From assembly GCA_027943335.1 (NCBI GenBank), contig BSBK01007852.1, positions 124,001 to 188,000 on the forward strand: a stretch of DNA of 64,000 bases, in the 5' to 3' direction. Shown piece after piece: positions 33,400 to 44,632 of the stretch (positions are counted from its first letter, which is position 1; each line of letters begins with the position of its first letter). The stretch is from Chamaecyparis obtusa. Taxonomy: Eukaryota > Streptophyta > Pinopsida > Cupressales > Cupressaceae. The notes beneath the pieces were generated by a model. That model did no database searches, was not told where the DNA came from, and saw only the letters and a list, made by a program, of their open reading frames with translations. Both the position numbers and the translations under genes were made by a program.

Positions 33400-35290
33400 A
33401 GTAATAAGGAAGATCTGGTAAGGAAACATTTGTTCAAGACCAGATGTAGAGTTTCTGACAAAGTGTGGAAGGTAATCATTGATAGTGGAAACTCAGAGAA
33501 CTTGGCATCTGAGGAAATGGTGACAAATTTGTAGTTGAAAAGGTTGGAACACCTGAAACCCTGTCAGATTTCATGGATCAAGGATAAGCATACACTCTTG
33601 GTAAGTGAACAATGTTATGTGAATTTGAAAATTGGAAAGTACTATGATAAGGTGTTATGTGATATCATTCCTATGGATTGTTGTCATATTTTGTTGGGTA
33701 GACCTTGGAAATATGATAGACATGCTATATATGATGGAAGATTGCATAAATATACTGTTTGGGTTGATGGGAGAAGACAAATCTTGTTACCTTTGATTGA
33801 AGAACCTGTTAGTAGTGTTTGTACATCTGTGAAAGTTTTCTTGATGGAAGGAAGAAAGTTTGTTAAGGATTTGAAGAAGAATGATAAATGTTTTGTTGTG
33901 ATCCCTAACAAACCGAGTAAGAAAACATAGGATAACATGCCTGAAGAGATTGATAAGTTACTCACCGAGTATAGAAAGATCATTTCTGATAATGTACCAA
34001 ATGGTTTTCCACCGAAGAGAAGCATTGATCATTGCATGGATCTAATTCCTAAAGCTAGTTTACCGAATAAGGCACCACATCAGTTGACACCTACCGAGAA
34101 TCAGGAATTGAACTGACAAATTCAAGAATTATTGTAGAAAGGTTTGATCCAGGAAAGTTTGAGTCCTTGTGCAATACCTATTGTATTGGCACCTAAGAAG
34201 AATAGAGAATGGACAATGTGTACGGATTCCAGAGAAATCAACAAGATAACGGTGAAATATAGGTTTCCTATACCAAGAATGGATGTGATAATGGATAGTT
34301 TGACTGAAGAAAAGTATTTTACCAAAATTGATTTGAAAAGTGGGTATCATCCTATTAGAATAAAGGAAGGTGATGAGTGGAAGAATGGTTTTAAGACAAA
34401 AGAAGGTTTTTATGAGTCATTGGTTATGCGCTTTGGTTTAACTAATGTACTGAGTACTTTTATGAGATTGATGAATGAAGTTTTGAAGAAATTCTTAGGT
34501 ATATTTGTGATTGTATACCTAGATGATAGTCTTTTATTCAGTAAGACCAGAGAAGAACATTTGTTTCATGTTAAACAAGTATTGCAAAGGTTGAAAGAAG
34601 AAAAGTTGTTGATTAATCTGAAAAAGTGTTCTTTCATGCAAGAAGAAATTGTGTATTTGGGATTTGTGATTTCAGCTGATGGTTTAAAAATGGATCCTGA
34701 AAAGGTTGAAGCTATTTTGAATTGGCCTACACCTGAGAATGCTAGTGAGGTAAGATCATTTCATGGTTTGGCAAGTTTTTACCGAAAGTTCATTAGGAAT
34801 TTTAGTTCAATTTGTAATGCTATGACTGAGACTATGAGAGGAGATAAAAGAGAATTCAAGTGGACACATGGAGCTGATAAAAGTTTTGAGACTCTGAAGT
34901 AGAAGGTTGTTGAATTGCCTATTTTAGCATTGCCTAATTTCAATAAGGTATTTCAAGTAGAATGTGATTCAAGTGGAAGTGCAATAGGAGTTGTGTTGAG
35001 TCAAGAAGGTAAACCTATTGCTTTCTTTAGTGAAAAGTTGAATGATGCAAAAAGGAAATATTATGTGTATGATCAAGAATTATATGCTATTGTTCAACCC
35101 CTAAAGAAATGGAGACATAATTTGATACTAAGTGAATTTGTGTTGTATACCAATCATAAATCTTTACAATATTTGGGTAGTCAGAATAAGTTGAATCAAA
35201 GACATATGAAATGGGTTGAATATTTGCAAAGTTATACATTTGTGATAAAGCATAAGAGTGGAGTCACTAACCGATTTGTTGATGCATTGA
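33400..35290 (+). pseudogene. G3 protease, reverse transcriptase and RNase H
   Basis: Protease has VIIDSGNSENL near 33472. RT (34144-34890) has [20 protein letters not shown], an altered [12 protein letters not shown] box and the catalytic YLDD near 34520. RNase H (34915 on) has VECDSSGSAIGVVLSQ, FFSEKLNDAKRKYY and TNHKSLQYL. Stops occur at 33532, 33928, 34114-34116 (shared with G1), 34135 and 34900-34902 (shared with G1 and, as TAA, with G4). Confidence 0.9.
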
Positions 35291-36760
35291 GTAGAAGGAG
35301 ATCTTTGATGACTGAGATGAAAATTGAAGTTCTTGGTTTTGATGACATGAGAGATTCATATGAATTTGATCCTGATTTTTCTGATTCATGGAGAAAGTGT
35401 AGAGCACCTATTCAAGATCAACCAAGTACTAAATGGGAAGAATATTTCATTCAAGGAGGTATGTTGTTTAAAGGTATTCACTTGTGTATACTGAGAGGAT
35501 CAATGAGAACTAATTTTATAAAGGAGAAACATAGTAGTGGTTTGGCTGGACACTTTGGTGTTGACAAGACATTGAATTTTCTCAAGGAGAAATACTTTTG
35601 GCTGCAGTTGTATAAGGATGTTCAGAAATTTGTGAAAAGTTGTGGAATTTGTCAAATTGCAAAAGGAGTAAGTCAGAATACTGGATTGTATACACCGATT
35701 GTTGTTCCTGAGAAACCTTGGACTAATATTAGTATGGATTTTGTTCTTGGCTTACCGAAGACAGTAAGAGGTAATGATTCTATATTTGTTGTTCTAGATA
35801 GATTTTCTAAAATGGTACGTAGAAAGACATCAAATGCAGTACATATAGCAGATCTTTTCTTTAAGGAAATTGTCAGATTGCATGGATTACCAAGGAGTAT
35901 CATCTCTGACCGAGATAATAAGTTTGTTGGATACTTTTGGAAGACCCTTTGGAAAAAGTTTGGCACCGAGTTGAAATATAGTTCTACATTTCACCCACAG
36001 ATTGATGGACAAACATAAGTTGTGAATAGAAGCTTGGGTAATCTTCTAAGATGTTTAGTTGGAGACACGCCGAGTAATTAGGATTCTATATTGGCACAAG
36101 CAGAGTTTGCATACAATAATTCAGTGAATAGGAGTATTGGAAAAACACCTTTTGAGATTGTAAATGGCATACAACCGAGAGGTATATCAAATTTGAGGGA
36201 TATTGTTGATGAAGGAAAGAGAAGTGATGAATGAGTAAAGTTTGTTGAGTACATGAAGACATTGCATGAAGATGTGAAACATAAGTTGGAGAAAAGTAAT
36301 CAGAAATAAAAAGACAGAACTGATAAATCTAGAAGACATAAGAATTTTGCAGTCAGTGATGAAGTAATGGTTCATTTGAAGAAAGGCAAATTTCCTGTTG
36401 GAATATATGGGAAGCTGAAAATGAAGAAGTTTGGTCCTTGCAAGATTTTTAGAAAATTTGACAATGGAAATTCTTATGAGATTGAGTTACCTGATGACAT
36501 GGATATATCACCTATATTCAACATTGTTGTATGAGTACCATGAGTCAGATGAAGAAATGACAGTACCGAATGATTATCCTAAGAAATAGATAGAAGAAGT
36601 TGAGCAGATTTTGGAACAATGGTAGAAGTACAAGAGGAAAATAGAATATGGAATATTTGGTAAAGTGGAAGAATAGATTGATTGAAGATAGTTCATGGAT
36701 TTCACAATTTGGGTTGGACTCAGCTCAGATTGTATCTGGTGCATGATTTAGAGAATCATT
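35291..36760 (+). pseudogene. G3 integrase and chromodomain
   Basis: The zinc finger ends CGICQIAKG (about 35640). The first Asp is in SMDFVLGLP and the second in ISDRDNKF. The codon at the expected catalytic Glu of GQTEVVNR is TAA at about 36016-36018. A 12-bp in-frame deletion after FSKM removes residues present in G1 (near 35815). A further stop at 36079-36081 is shared with G1. A small deletion near 36525 shifts the frame before the chromodomain (about 36600-36730). Confidence 0.88.
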
Positions 36761-36779
36761 TCAAATAACCCTAGTTGTC

Positions 36780-37441
36780 TGATGCAGGAGCATCTCAGGT
36801 CCTTGGCAATCCTATGTCACCAAAAACATGTTTGTGTTTTCTTGTGTTGCTCAGTTCTTTCTTTGACCAAGTTGGCTCGGTAGTTGCTCGGTTTCCTTTG
36901 TTTACCGAGTTGGTCGGTTAACTCTGTGGTGCTCGGTTAATTCCCTGGCACTCATTTTTCTTTATTGGTGCTTGGTTATCCTTGCTTACCGAGTTATTTT
37001 TTTTAGTTTCTTATTGAGACCAACTTGTGTAATTCATTATGGTCATGGATTTAATGTTGGTATCTATCATTGGGAAGCGTGTGGTCCTAGATCTAGTCAT
37101 TCCTTCTATTGATGGTGGATCTGAAGGCTGACTTGTTCGGTAGCCTCTTGTATATATTGTAATCTTTGGTTATAGTTTAGGGATTCAGTTTTGGTGATAG
37201 AAGATAGAAGATAGTTTTATATCCTCGCATGTTGGAGGACTTATGTATTTAAATTGTAATATCTGGCCCTAACCGGGAAGGCCTTACAGCCCGGCATGTA
37301 TAATTCAATTTGAATGAATATAAGAAGTTGATCTTCATTCTCTCTCTCACTTGTGTGTTATTTGCTTCTGCATGTGATCTCTGCAAGGTGGATCTGGTTA
37401 GGGTGTACCTTTGGCCCCTCTCCCCATTCTTCCTTGCGTCA
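36780..37441 (+). repeat. G3 3' LTR
   Basis: It starts TGATGCAGGAG at 36780 and ends TTGCGTCA at 37441. It is nearly the same length as the 5' LTR and carries the CTCGGT/ACCGAG cluster at 36850-37000. Confidence 0.93.
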
Positions 37442-37446
37442 ATCAC

Positions 37447-39280
37447 ATACACCTCAAAATATAATTGAGATAAGCATGCAAATATGAAGAAATAAAGTAA
37501 GAAACAAGATTAAACTACTCAACATAATTCATTGCAAACCTCCAAAATAAAAAATGTTTGATAATGTTGTCATTGAGGTATGTGGTTGTTCACATTCCTT
37601 AAGCATAACAATGTGTTGGAGATTCTTATGGAAAATGAGGAGAGGGTTGTCCTTTTATATAATTTTGAAGGGAATGGACGATTAGGATTAAAACATGGAT
37701 GAAGGGATATGATTTCTTAGGATTGATAATGTGGCCATGAGGTGGATGCCAAGTAGGTGCCATGTAGATTAGGGTTTTGACCATTCAAAGGGAGAAATAT
37801 GTTCACACATGTGTGAGCAACCTTTGAAAGTGACATGTCAATGACAATGTGTAAGATGGTGTAAGAGCGTGAGATGACCAAGGTTGCTCACACATGTGTG
37901 AGAAAATTGAGAAAGTGATGGCTCAATGACAAAGGTCAAAATATGTAAGAGGATGAGAGAACTAAGGTTTCTCACACATGTGTGAGCAACTTTGGAAAGG
38001 GATGGGTCAATGACAAGTGGGAGACAAATGTGTAAGGTTGTGTAAGATGTGTAAGAGCCAAATGTGACTTATAAAAGTCACATGTGACTTGGGTTTTATA
38101 ATCCTTTGATTAGGATTGTTCAAATGATTAGGGATAGGATTATGTAGGAGATTAGGATTAATTAGTGGGTAAGTGGGTTAGGTTAGGAGAGGTTAAAGTT
38201 AGGATCCATGTGCTCAAATATAATTAAATGCAATATTTAATCCCAAGTGGGAGAAAAAGGATTAATTAAGTAAAATAAGTCATTTACTTAATTAAATGAT
38301 GGTTTAAATGAGGGGAAATTGACTAGGTTAGTTTAATTAATTTAGGAATTAATTAAACTCTTTGGAAATGAGATAGGATAGGATTAAATAAATGTAAGTT
38401 TATTTAATCAAGGGTAGGATAAAGGCTAAAATTTTAATTAAATAAATGTAAATTTGTTTAACTAGGGATAAGGTAGGGATTATTAAATAAATAATGAATA
38501 TCTATTTAATTGGCTAGAATAAGGGTAATGGAAAAAAATTGGTGTCTACATTTTGCCCCTCTTTGATGTAGCATCATGAAGTGATGTTATATAAAAAAAG
38601 ATTAAAACATGGTGGATACAAGGGATAAGACTAGTAGCATGATACCCCAGTCATGGAAGGATAAGGAAGGATGATGAGGAGGGATTGGTATGCCCCCTCG
38701 AGAGGACATGAAGGTTTGGAGAACATGAGTATGCTCTCAAAAAGGATAGGAGAGTGGAAGGGAAAGGAAAAGAATAGAATAGATAAAGTCATGTTGCAAT
38801 GGTGTGAGCAACCTAACTTTGATATTGTATTTAATACTATGCACCAAGGTATGAGGAACCAAGATGACAATGTGTCCAACACGTGATAGAAAAAAGGTCA
38901 AGTACAACCATGTGCCTTATGACACCATGATATGGAAGACCATGATGCCTTGTGAGATTAGGATGCAAAGACAGTGGTAAATGCAAACAAATTCTAACAC
39001 ATACAAGAAAAAATAAAGCATGCATAACAAACCAAAATCAAACAAATTTTTTACCCCTAGTCAAGCTGAAAATCAATTGATAGATTGATTTATGATTGAT
39101 GATTGATTAATAATGACAAAGTTAATGATAAGATGACGCACATCCAAAGGATTAGGAAGGATACATCCCATGATGATGATTGGATTAAAAGTGGTCAATT
39201 GGTTATCAACTGATTTGGGTCAAAATGATGGGTTGATTAAGAATTAATGTTCAAGATCATAAGATATGCAATTTCATTTA
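37447..39280. other. Unassigned host sequence with short repeats
   Basis: No convincing gene is present. It contains the 84-bp triplet at 37800-37990, a run of TTTAATTAAATAAATG-like AT repeats at 38330-38520, and a GTGTCTACATTTTGCCCCTC motif at about 38551-38570 that looks like the edge of an element. From 38600 on it grades into purine-rich DNA. Confidence 0.5.
37800..37990. repeat. Three-copy ~84-bp repeat, each with a CACACATGTGTG palindrome
   Basis: The perfect palindrome CACACATGTGTG begins at 37804, 37889 and 37973, i.e. 85 and 84 bp apart. Shared context includes GTGAGCAAC, AATGACAA and TGTAAGA stretches between copies. This is an imperfect tandem repeat with strongly conserved palindromic cores. 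Confidence 0.75.
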
Positions 39281-39930
39281 TTTATATTGGATGAGGAGAT
39301 GGAAGTGGAATGATATTGGAAGATAAATGATTTAGATAAGATGGAAGGAGTAGAAATGGTTTGGATTGAATAAGATAGAAAGAAGGGAAATTGATTAGAG
39401 TAGAAGATAAATGGATTTGGTTGAATATGATGAAAGACGGGAAATAGATTGAAAAATAAGAAAAGTGGATTTTATTGGAAGGTTTGGAAGAAGGTAAATT
39501 GATTAGATTAGAAGACAAATGAATTTGATATGAAAGGATGAAAGAATGGAAATAATTGGATTAGAAGGTAAATGGAGAAAGGATGAAAGAAGGGAAACAA
39601 TTGGAGTAGAAGATAAATGGATTTGGTTGAATAGGATGAAAGAAGGGAAATATATTGAAATAGAAGATAAGTGGATTTGATTGGAAGGTTTGGAAGAAGG
39701 TAAATTGATTAAATTAGAAGATAAATAAATTTAATATGAAAGAATTGGAAGAAGGAAAATTGATTAGAGTAGAAAATAAATGAATTTGATATGAAAGGAT
39801 TGGATGAAGGGAAATTGATTAGATTAGAAGATAAATGAATTTGATATGAAAGGATGAAAAAAAAAAAGGATTGGATTATAAGGGAAATTGGTTGGATTTT
39901 AGAAGGGAAATTTATTGGATTGACTTGAAA
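39280..39930. repeat. Degenerate purine-rich minisatellite (unit about 60 bp)
   Basis: Repeats of a unit built from GAAGATAAATGGATTTG, GAATAGGATGAAAGAAGG and GAAATTGATTAGATTAG recur about ten times with insertions and deletions. Long frames on the minus strand here (Leu/Pro/Ser/Phe rich) are by-products of the repeat. Confidence 0.7.
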
Positions 39931-41079
39931 GGTGGGTAATAGATAGAATGGATTGGGACCAATGAAAAGGGATAACCAAGGAATGGTAAAGGATGGGGAT
40001 GGTGGGATTTTATGGATCAAAGATAGAGGGATTGAATGGATGGTGAGATAGTTTTGGATTCAAATATGGGGAATAGGTGGATGGGGATCCAAGTACTATG
40101 GTGCAAAGGAGTGAGATGCCCCACACTAGAGGTAGGAAAATGAATGAAAATATTATGGATAAGGGATGTGTGAAATGTATGGAATGAATAGGAATATGTA
40201 TGGAGAAAATGAAGGCATGTATGTTCCAAAGTGTGCATGGTTAGTGTAGTTTTTTAGTGTCTCTAGTTTTACGAAGGGAAAAGGTATGAAAGTGAAAGGT
40301 GGATGGATAGGATGAGGGGTATGAATAAGATAGAGGATAATGATATGGAGGATATGGATGGAAAAAGATAATGGATAATGTATGGAGGATATGGATAGAA
40401 GTATAGAATGGAATTGAGGAAATGCATGGGATAATCAAGATAAAAGGCATGGAAAGGAGGATGGAGTTTTATAGGATTATGGATGGAGCATGGAGGAATT
40501 GAATATGACAAGGACTATGAGATGGAGGATATGGATAAGTATGTCAATACCAAATATGGGAAAGTGGATGGAATTATGTAGGATAATGAATAGGAGATGC
40601 ATAACTAGTAGGGGATATGAAAGGTGCATATGGATGGATGGAATTAATTGGATAGTCAAGATCAAAGATAGGAAAAATTAAAAAGAAAAAGGATGATAGA
40701 CTTAGATAGGATGATGAATGGTGGATAGGGAATATGGAAGATATGTATGGTAGCATAGGATAGATGGATCTAGCCCCCAGGTGTAGAGTGCAAATGGATG
40801 AGGATAAGAAAATGGATGTATAAGTGGATTGGAAGAAAATGGATATGTAATAGGAAGATGGAGAGAAGGAATCAAGCATCTAGTTCCATGGATGGAATCA
40901 ATTGATATTTCATTATATATATTGGATCAAGGCATTATTTTCTCATATATGTTGGTAGAATGGTTGGATGGAAAATGACATGGATTGAGGAATAGAGGAT
41001 AAGGATTATGTAAAAGATTGGATTAAAGGGGGTGGATGGGTGTGGAAGGGTTGAGAGATAATGGATGGAATACTCATGG
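39931..41079. other. Purine-rich low-complexity DNA (GGATGGATA-like), no supported gene
   Basis: The plus strand is dominated by GGATGG, GATATGGA and AGGAT words. The minus strand shows several overlapping open frames in different phases with His/Pro/Ser/Tyr-rich composition, as expected when pyrimidine-rich DNA lacks stop codons. It may be the decayed continuation of the proline-rich ORF to its right. Confidence 0.55.
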
Positions 41080-41573
41080 TTAAATGGATGGGGGAGATGG
41101 AAATATCATCACTGGCACACACTTTGAAGGGTGGTGGAGTGGTGGAGGAGACAAAGGAGAAAATGTGTATTTTGGGATATAAGGACCCAAAAGAGATGAG
41201 GGAGATAATAGACTTAGGATAGTGGATTTGGGTGCATAAGGACCCAAAATGGATTTGGAAAAGGGGGGATTGTTAAATGGAGGATTGGAGGACTTTTGAG
41301 TGGAAGAATTCTTTGGATTAGAAAGGTTGGATTCCAATGTGAATTTTTCTTTTAGATGCATTGCTTCAATAAGTAGCTTGGGAATCCACATGATTTTTGC
41401 ATCTTTCATTTTGGGCCTTTGTGGCCTTTTGAATTTTTATTACTTTTGGATCATTTTTTTCTTTCTTGAACATGTCTTTTAGATGGGACATATTGATCCT
41501 TGGATTTTTGTGTATTTTTGTCCTTATGCATTTTTTCTTTGGCATCAAATTTGCATCCATTAACCATGGTATG

Positions 41574-42478
41574 TGATGGAGGAGCATCCTGGGGTAGTTA
41601 CCAATCCTGCATGTTGGAGCATTTTGTTTGTAGTGTTGTCCGATCGCAATGTTGACCAAGGGGCTCAGTCACTGAAGGGACTTAGTCGCTAAAGGAACTC
41701 ATAAAAACTTTTGGTGCTCGACAGAACTTGTGCTCGACGATGCTTATGGAGCTCGATCGACATGCTTTCTCGATGATATCTAGCTTGCTCGGTAGTTTTT
41801 CCAATGCTTGACAGTTTGGGCTTGCCGACTAGAGTTCTTGTAGATTTGTTGGGCTAACTTGATGCATTTAATATGTGTAGCATGTGTTGCATTCTCCTAT
41901 GTAGATATGGAGGCTGACATGAAGAATTAATTATTTGTAAGGCTATGTGAGAGTCGACTAATGTTGTATTTAATATTTGATTGTCTTTAGAAGATGACTA
42001 CGTTTAGGATTTATTTCTTTCTGCCAGCTGACTTGTGGCTGAAGTAGTATAAAAGCATGGGTTGGGTAGTTGTTAGGGAGCTAACCAGAGATTCAAGTTA
42101 GGAATATGAAGCTATGAATTTGTGATCAAAGCTAGTGGATGATGCTTATGAACAAGGAGATTGCTTGGTGGCTTGTGAGCACAAGTTTAGATCTTGTTGG
42201 ATGTTCCTACCAAACTGATGTGTTGTTTCAGATCTGGCTAGCTAGGGTTAGGGTTTGAATTGGATCTTAAGGGAGCTTTTTGAACTATTACTTGCTTTGT
42301 AATTGGTCATAACTGGGAAGGCCTTACAGCCTGACACATTGCATGTAATCAATTATTTTATGAATAAAGAGTTCAGATTGTTATCAAATCTTGCTTTTCT
42401 CTTGTGGCTCCATTGTGTGGTTGTTAGCTAGGGGCTTGGACATCCATTTGGGGATTCTCTCGGCCTTGCACTGTGTCA
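41574..42478 (+). mobile_element. Solo LTR of another gypsy-type family
   Basis: TGATGGAGGAGCATCC...CTGTGTCA is flanked by perfect TSD GTATG (41569-41573 and 42479-42483). It is 905 bp with no internal region. Its start resembles the G1-G4 LTR starts and it shares GGGAAGGCCTTACAGCC near 42315 with G1/G3 U5, but it is otherwise distinct. It is a product of LTR-LTR recombination within the proline-rich host sequence. Confidence 0.93.
42048..42054 (+). promoter_or_regulatory. TATA box of the solo LTR
   Basis: TATAAAA sits about 470 bp into the LTR, upstream of a likely U5 with GAATAAAG near 42362. Confidence 0.5.
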
Positions 42479-43890
42479 GTATGGGTGCATGAGGATAAAT
42501 GGTATAGAGAGTTTATGTATGGAATTATGGAGGGTGAATGTTGGAAGGAATTCAAGGATGTGTGTCTTTGTAGATATTTATTGGGGATTTGAGGTAATGG
42601 GGTCTATGTATGTAAGGACCCAAAATGGATGTGGGTGGGGAAGGGATGAATTTTTGGACATAGGAGCCCAAAATGGAGGTAGATGTGGAAGGAATGGAAT
42701 TTTGGATGTAAGGGCCAAAAATGGATTTGGAAGATGGGTGATGGGAAAATTTGAGTTTAGATGGATGGATTTTGGATTTGGAAGGGGTGGAAGGTTTACC
42801 AAAATCTTGAGAAATGATTTCTTTAATGGGATACTTATTATTTTGAACATAAGATGAAATTCCATGTGAATGGGGAGGAGAGGTGGAAGAAATGATAATA
42901 TCTTGAATAAATCCATGTTGGATAGAGATTTGGGAACCAAGATTAGATGTATTGGGGGATTGGGGAGGTTAGGTAAGTGTGATGGGATCTTATGGAGGAC
43001 TAGCATCATGACATGTGGATGAAGGGGTACGTTGATCTTGACTTTGGAGAGGATTATGTAATGGAATGCAAGGGATAATTAGATTTTGAGATGGAAGGCT
43101 ATCGTGGAATGGAGTGGAAGGGATGGGATCATGAGATGGATTAAGAGGGATGCATGGATGTGCATAGATAAGGGGATCATGGGATGGATAAAATGGGAGG
43201 CTTAGATATGTAAATGGAAAGGTATCATAAGATAGAGGAATGCTTAGATCTAGAGGAGAAGAGGAATCCGTGCTATAATGCTTTGAAACAAAGTCTTGAC
43301 ATGTTTGCACTTGTGAAGATGATGTGGTGGAAGGAAGCTTCAACTTGGGTGGATGGAGGAAATGGAGACTCATTAGACTTAGGATATTTAGGTGTGCCTT
43401 GATTTTGAGGAAATTATGGTGGGTACATGGCTTGGGGTAATTGTAAAACTTTTTTTAGAGTGGGGGATTTAGACTCCTTTGCTAGTATTTTATCCCAATT
43501 AATGATGTAATTCTTGCAAGGTGGCAATGATGTGGATTTTGGAGGATTAGGATTATGTAAATGTTCAGGATTAGGTAGAGGATTGTGATTATGGCTTTGG
43601 AAATTAAGCTCAAAGTATGACATATTATGTGGAGGAATGGGATTTTATGGAAGATGGGGATTATGGATTTGGACAAAATAATCATATGTGGGTGAAAGAT
43701 AATGAGGTGGATTTCCCTTGTCAAAGGTAGAGGAAGGATAAGGAATGTGAGATAGATTGGGATTGGATATGATGTGTTAAGGATTTATTTGGTAGGTGGG
43801 TTGGGTTGAAGGTATGGTTTGAGGATTAGGATTTAGCATTTTAAAGTCCTCGACCATTTTGTGAAACCATTCCATATTCATGATGTTTGG

Positions 43891-44632
43891 ATGGGTTTTG
43901 GATTTGGATTAGAAGATGATGTAGAAGAATATTTGAATTAAGAATGGATGAAGTGAAATATTTGAGGATGGATGAAATATGAACTTAGGAATAGGAGAAA
44001 ATTTGGACTTTATTTTTATTTAAGAGGGTAGGACCTCAAGGATTTGATTTGATCGATTTTGGATTTAAAGGTTTGAGAAAAACCTAAGTGGAACAAGACC
44101 CTATGATGGTGAAAAAAAAGGATTTATTTGGATGATGATATCTTCTCTTACTTGGAGATGGACTTGTGATCCCAGGAAAAATAGGATAGGATTAATGGAA
44201 TTAATTACTTGAGATGGACCGATGTTCTCAAAGAAATAATTCGATTAGATGTGTTAGCTAATGATGGGGGTCTATGTAAACATTTCAACCTAAGATTGAT
44301 GAAGGAATGAAAGATGGGATTTAATTTTATTAGTCTTGATTATTCTTGGATATGGGTCAATCAAGAATTTTTTTTATTAAACTCCAAATGATGATTTTTC
44401 TCCTAATTTCAAAGTAGAAGATTTTATGAATTTTGAAGTAGAAGATGAAGTGGATAAAGATTGGAATTGAGAATGGATGAACTTTGAAATATAGATGAGG
44501 GATGTTTTGAGGAAGTAAATGGATAATGTGATTGGTTTGGAATGAATTTGACAAGTGGATTAGATTAGAAAGATAATGATGTAATTAGATTAGAGGGAAA
44601 ATGAATGATGAAATTGGATTAAGAAAGTAGAT
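43891..44632. other. Unassigned purine-rich sequence, no gene seen
   Basis: The sequence is GA-rich with repeated GGATGAAGT, GAAGTAGAAGAT words and no supported frame. It ends where the C4 LTR starts. Confidence 0.5.

Larger units (their letters stand above)
31519..37441 (+). mobile_element. G3: full-length Ty3/gypsy chromovirus, sister of G1
   Basis: The LTRs are 31519-32179 (661 bp) and 36780-37441 (662 bp), with perfect TSD ATCAC at 31514-31518 and 37442-37446. The PBS from 32180 reads GTGGTATCAGAGC. The domain order is the same as G1 and the sequence is closely similar throughout. Reading frame 1 is kept from 32359 to about 36520, i.e. through gag, protease, RT, RNase H and integrase, interrupted only by stops and one in-frame 12-bp deletion. 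Confidence 0.95.
41080..43890 (-). pseudogene. Proline/serine-rich degenerate ORF with repeated (S/T)(I/L)LGPY motif, split by a solo LTR
   Basis: The minus strand reads from about MEWFHKMVEDFKML (near 43880) through a Pro/Ser/His/Asn-rich sequence with stops and shifts. At least five copies of a peptide resembling SILGPYxxK can be read: IFGPYIQN (about 42720), ILGSYVQK (about 42670), ILGPYIHR (about 42620) and, beyond the solo LTR, ILGPYAPK (about 41240) and LLGPYIPK (about 41185). At DNA level the plus strand shows ATAAGGACCCAAAATGGA-like units. A Lys-rich segment (about 41568-41370) lies between. The family is unknown: it could be a structural protein of an old element or a decayed hydroxyproline-rich-type host gene. 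Confidence 0.4.

Noticed and set aside
37800..37990. Possible CRISPR-like array of palindromes
   Set aside because: Only three units occur, the spacers are similar to one another, and the context is a plant genome; it is a short tandem repeat.
38551..38570. GTGTCTACATTTTGCCCCTC as a primer-binding site or LTR edge of a further element
   Set aside because: No matching LTR partner, TSD or pol motifs could be found on either side, so no element was called.
39282..40879. Many overlapping minus-strand frames rich in Ser, Pro, Leu and His resembling membrane or secreted proteins
   Set aside because: They occur in several phases at once in pyrimidine-rich repeats lacking stop codons, with no conserved motif.
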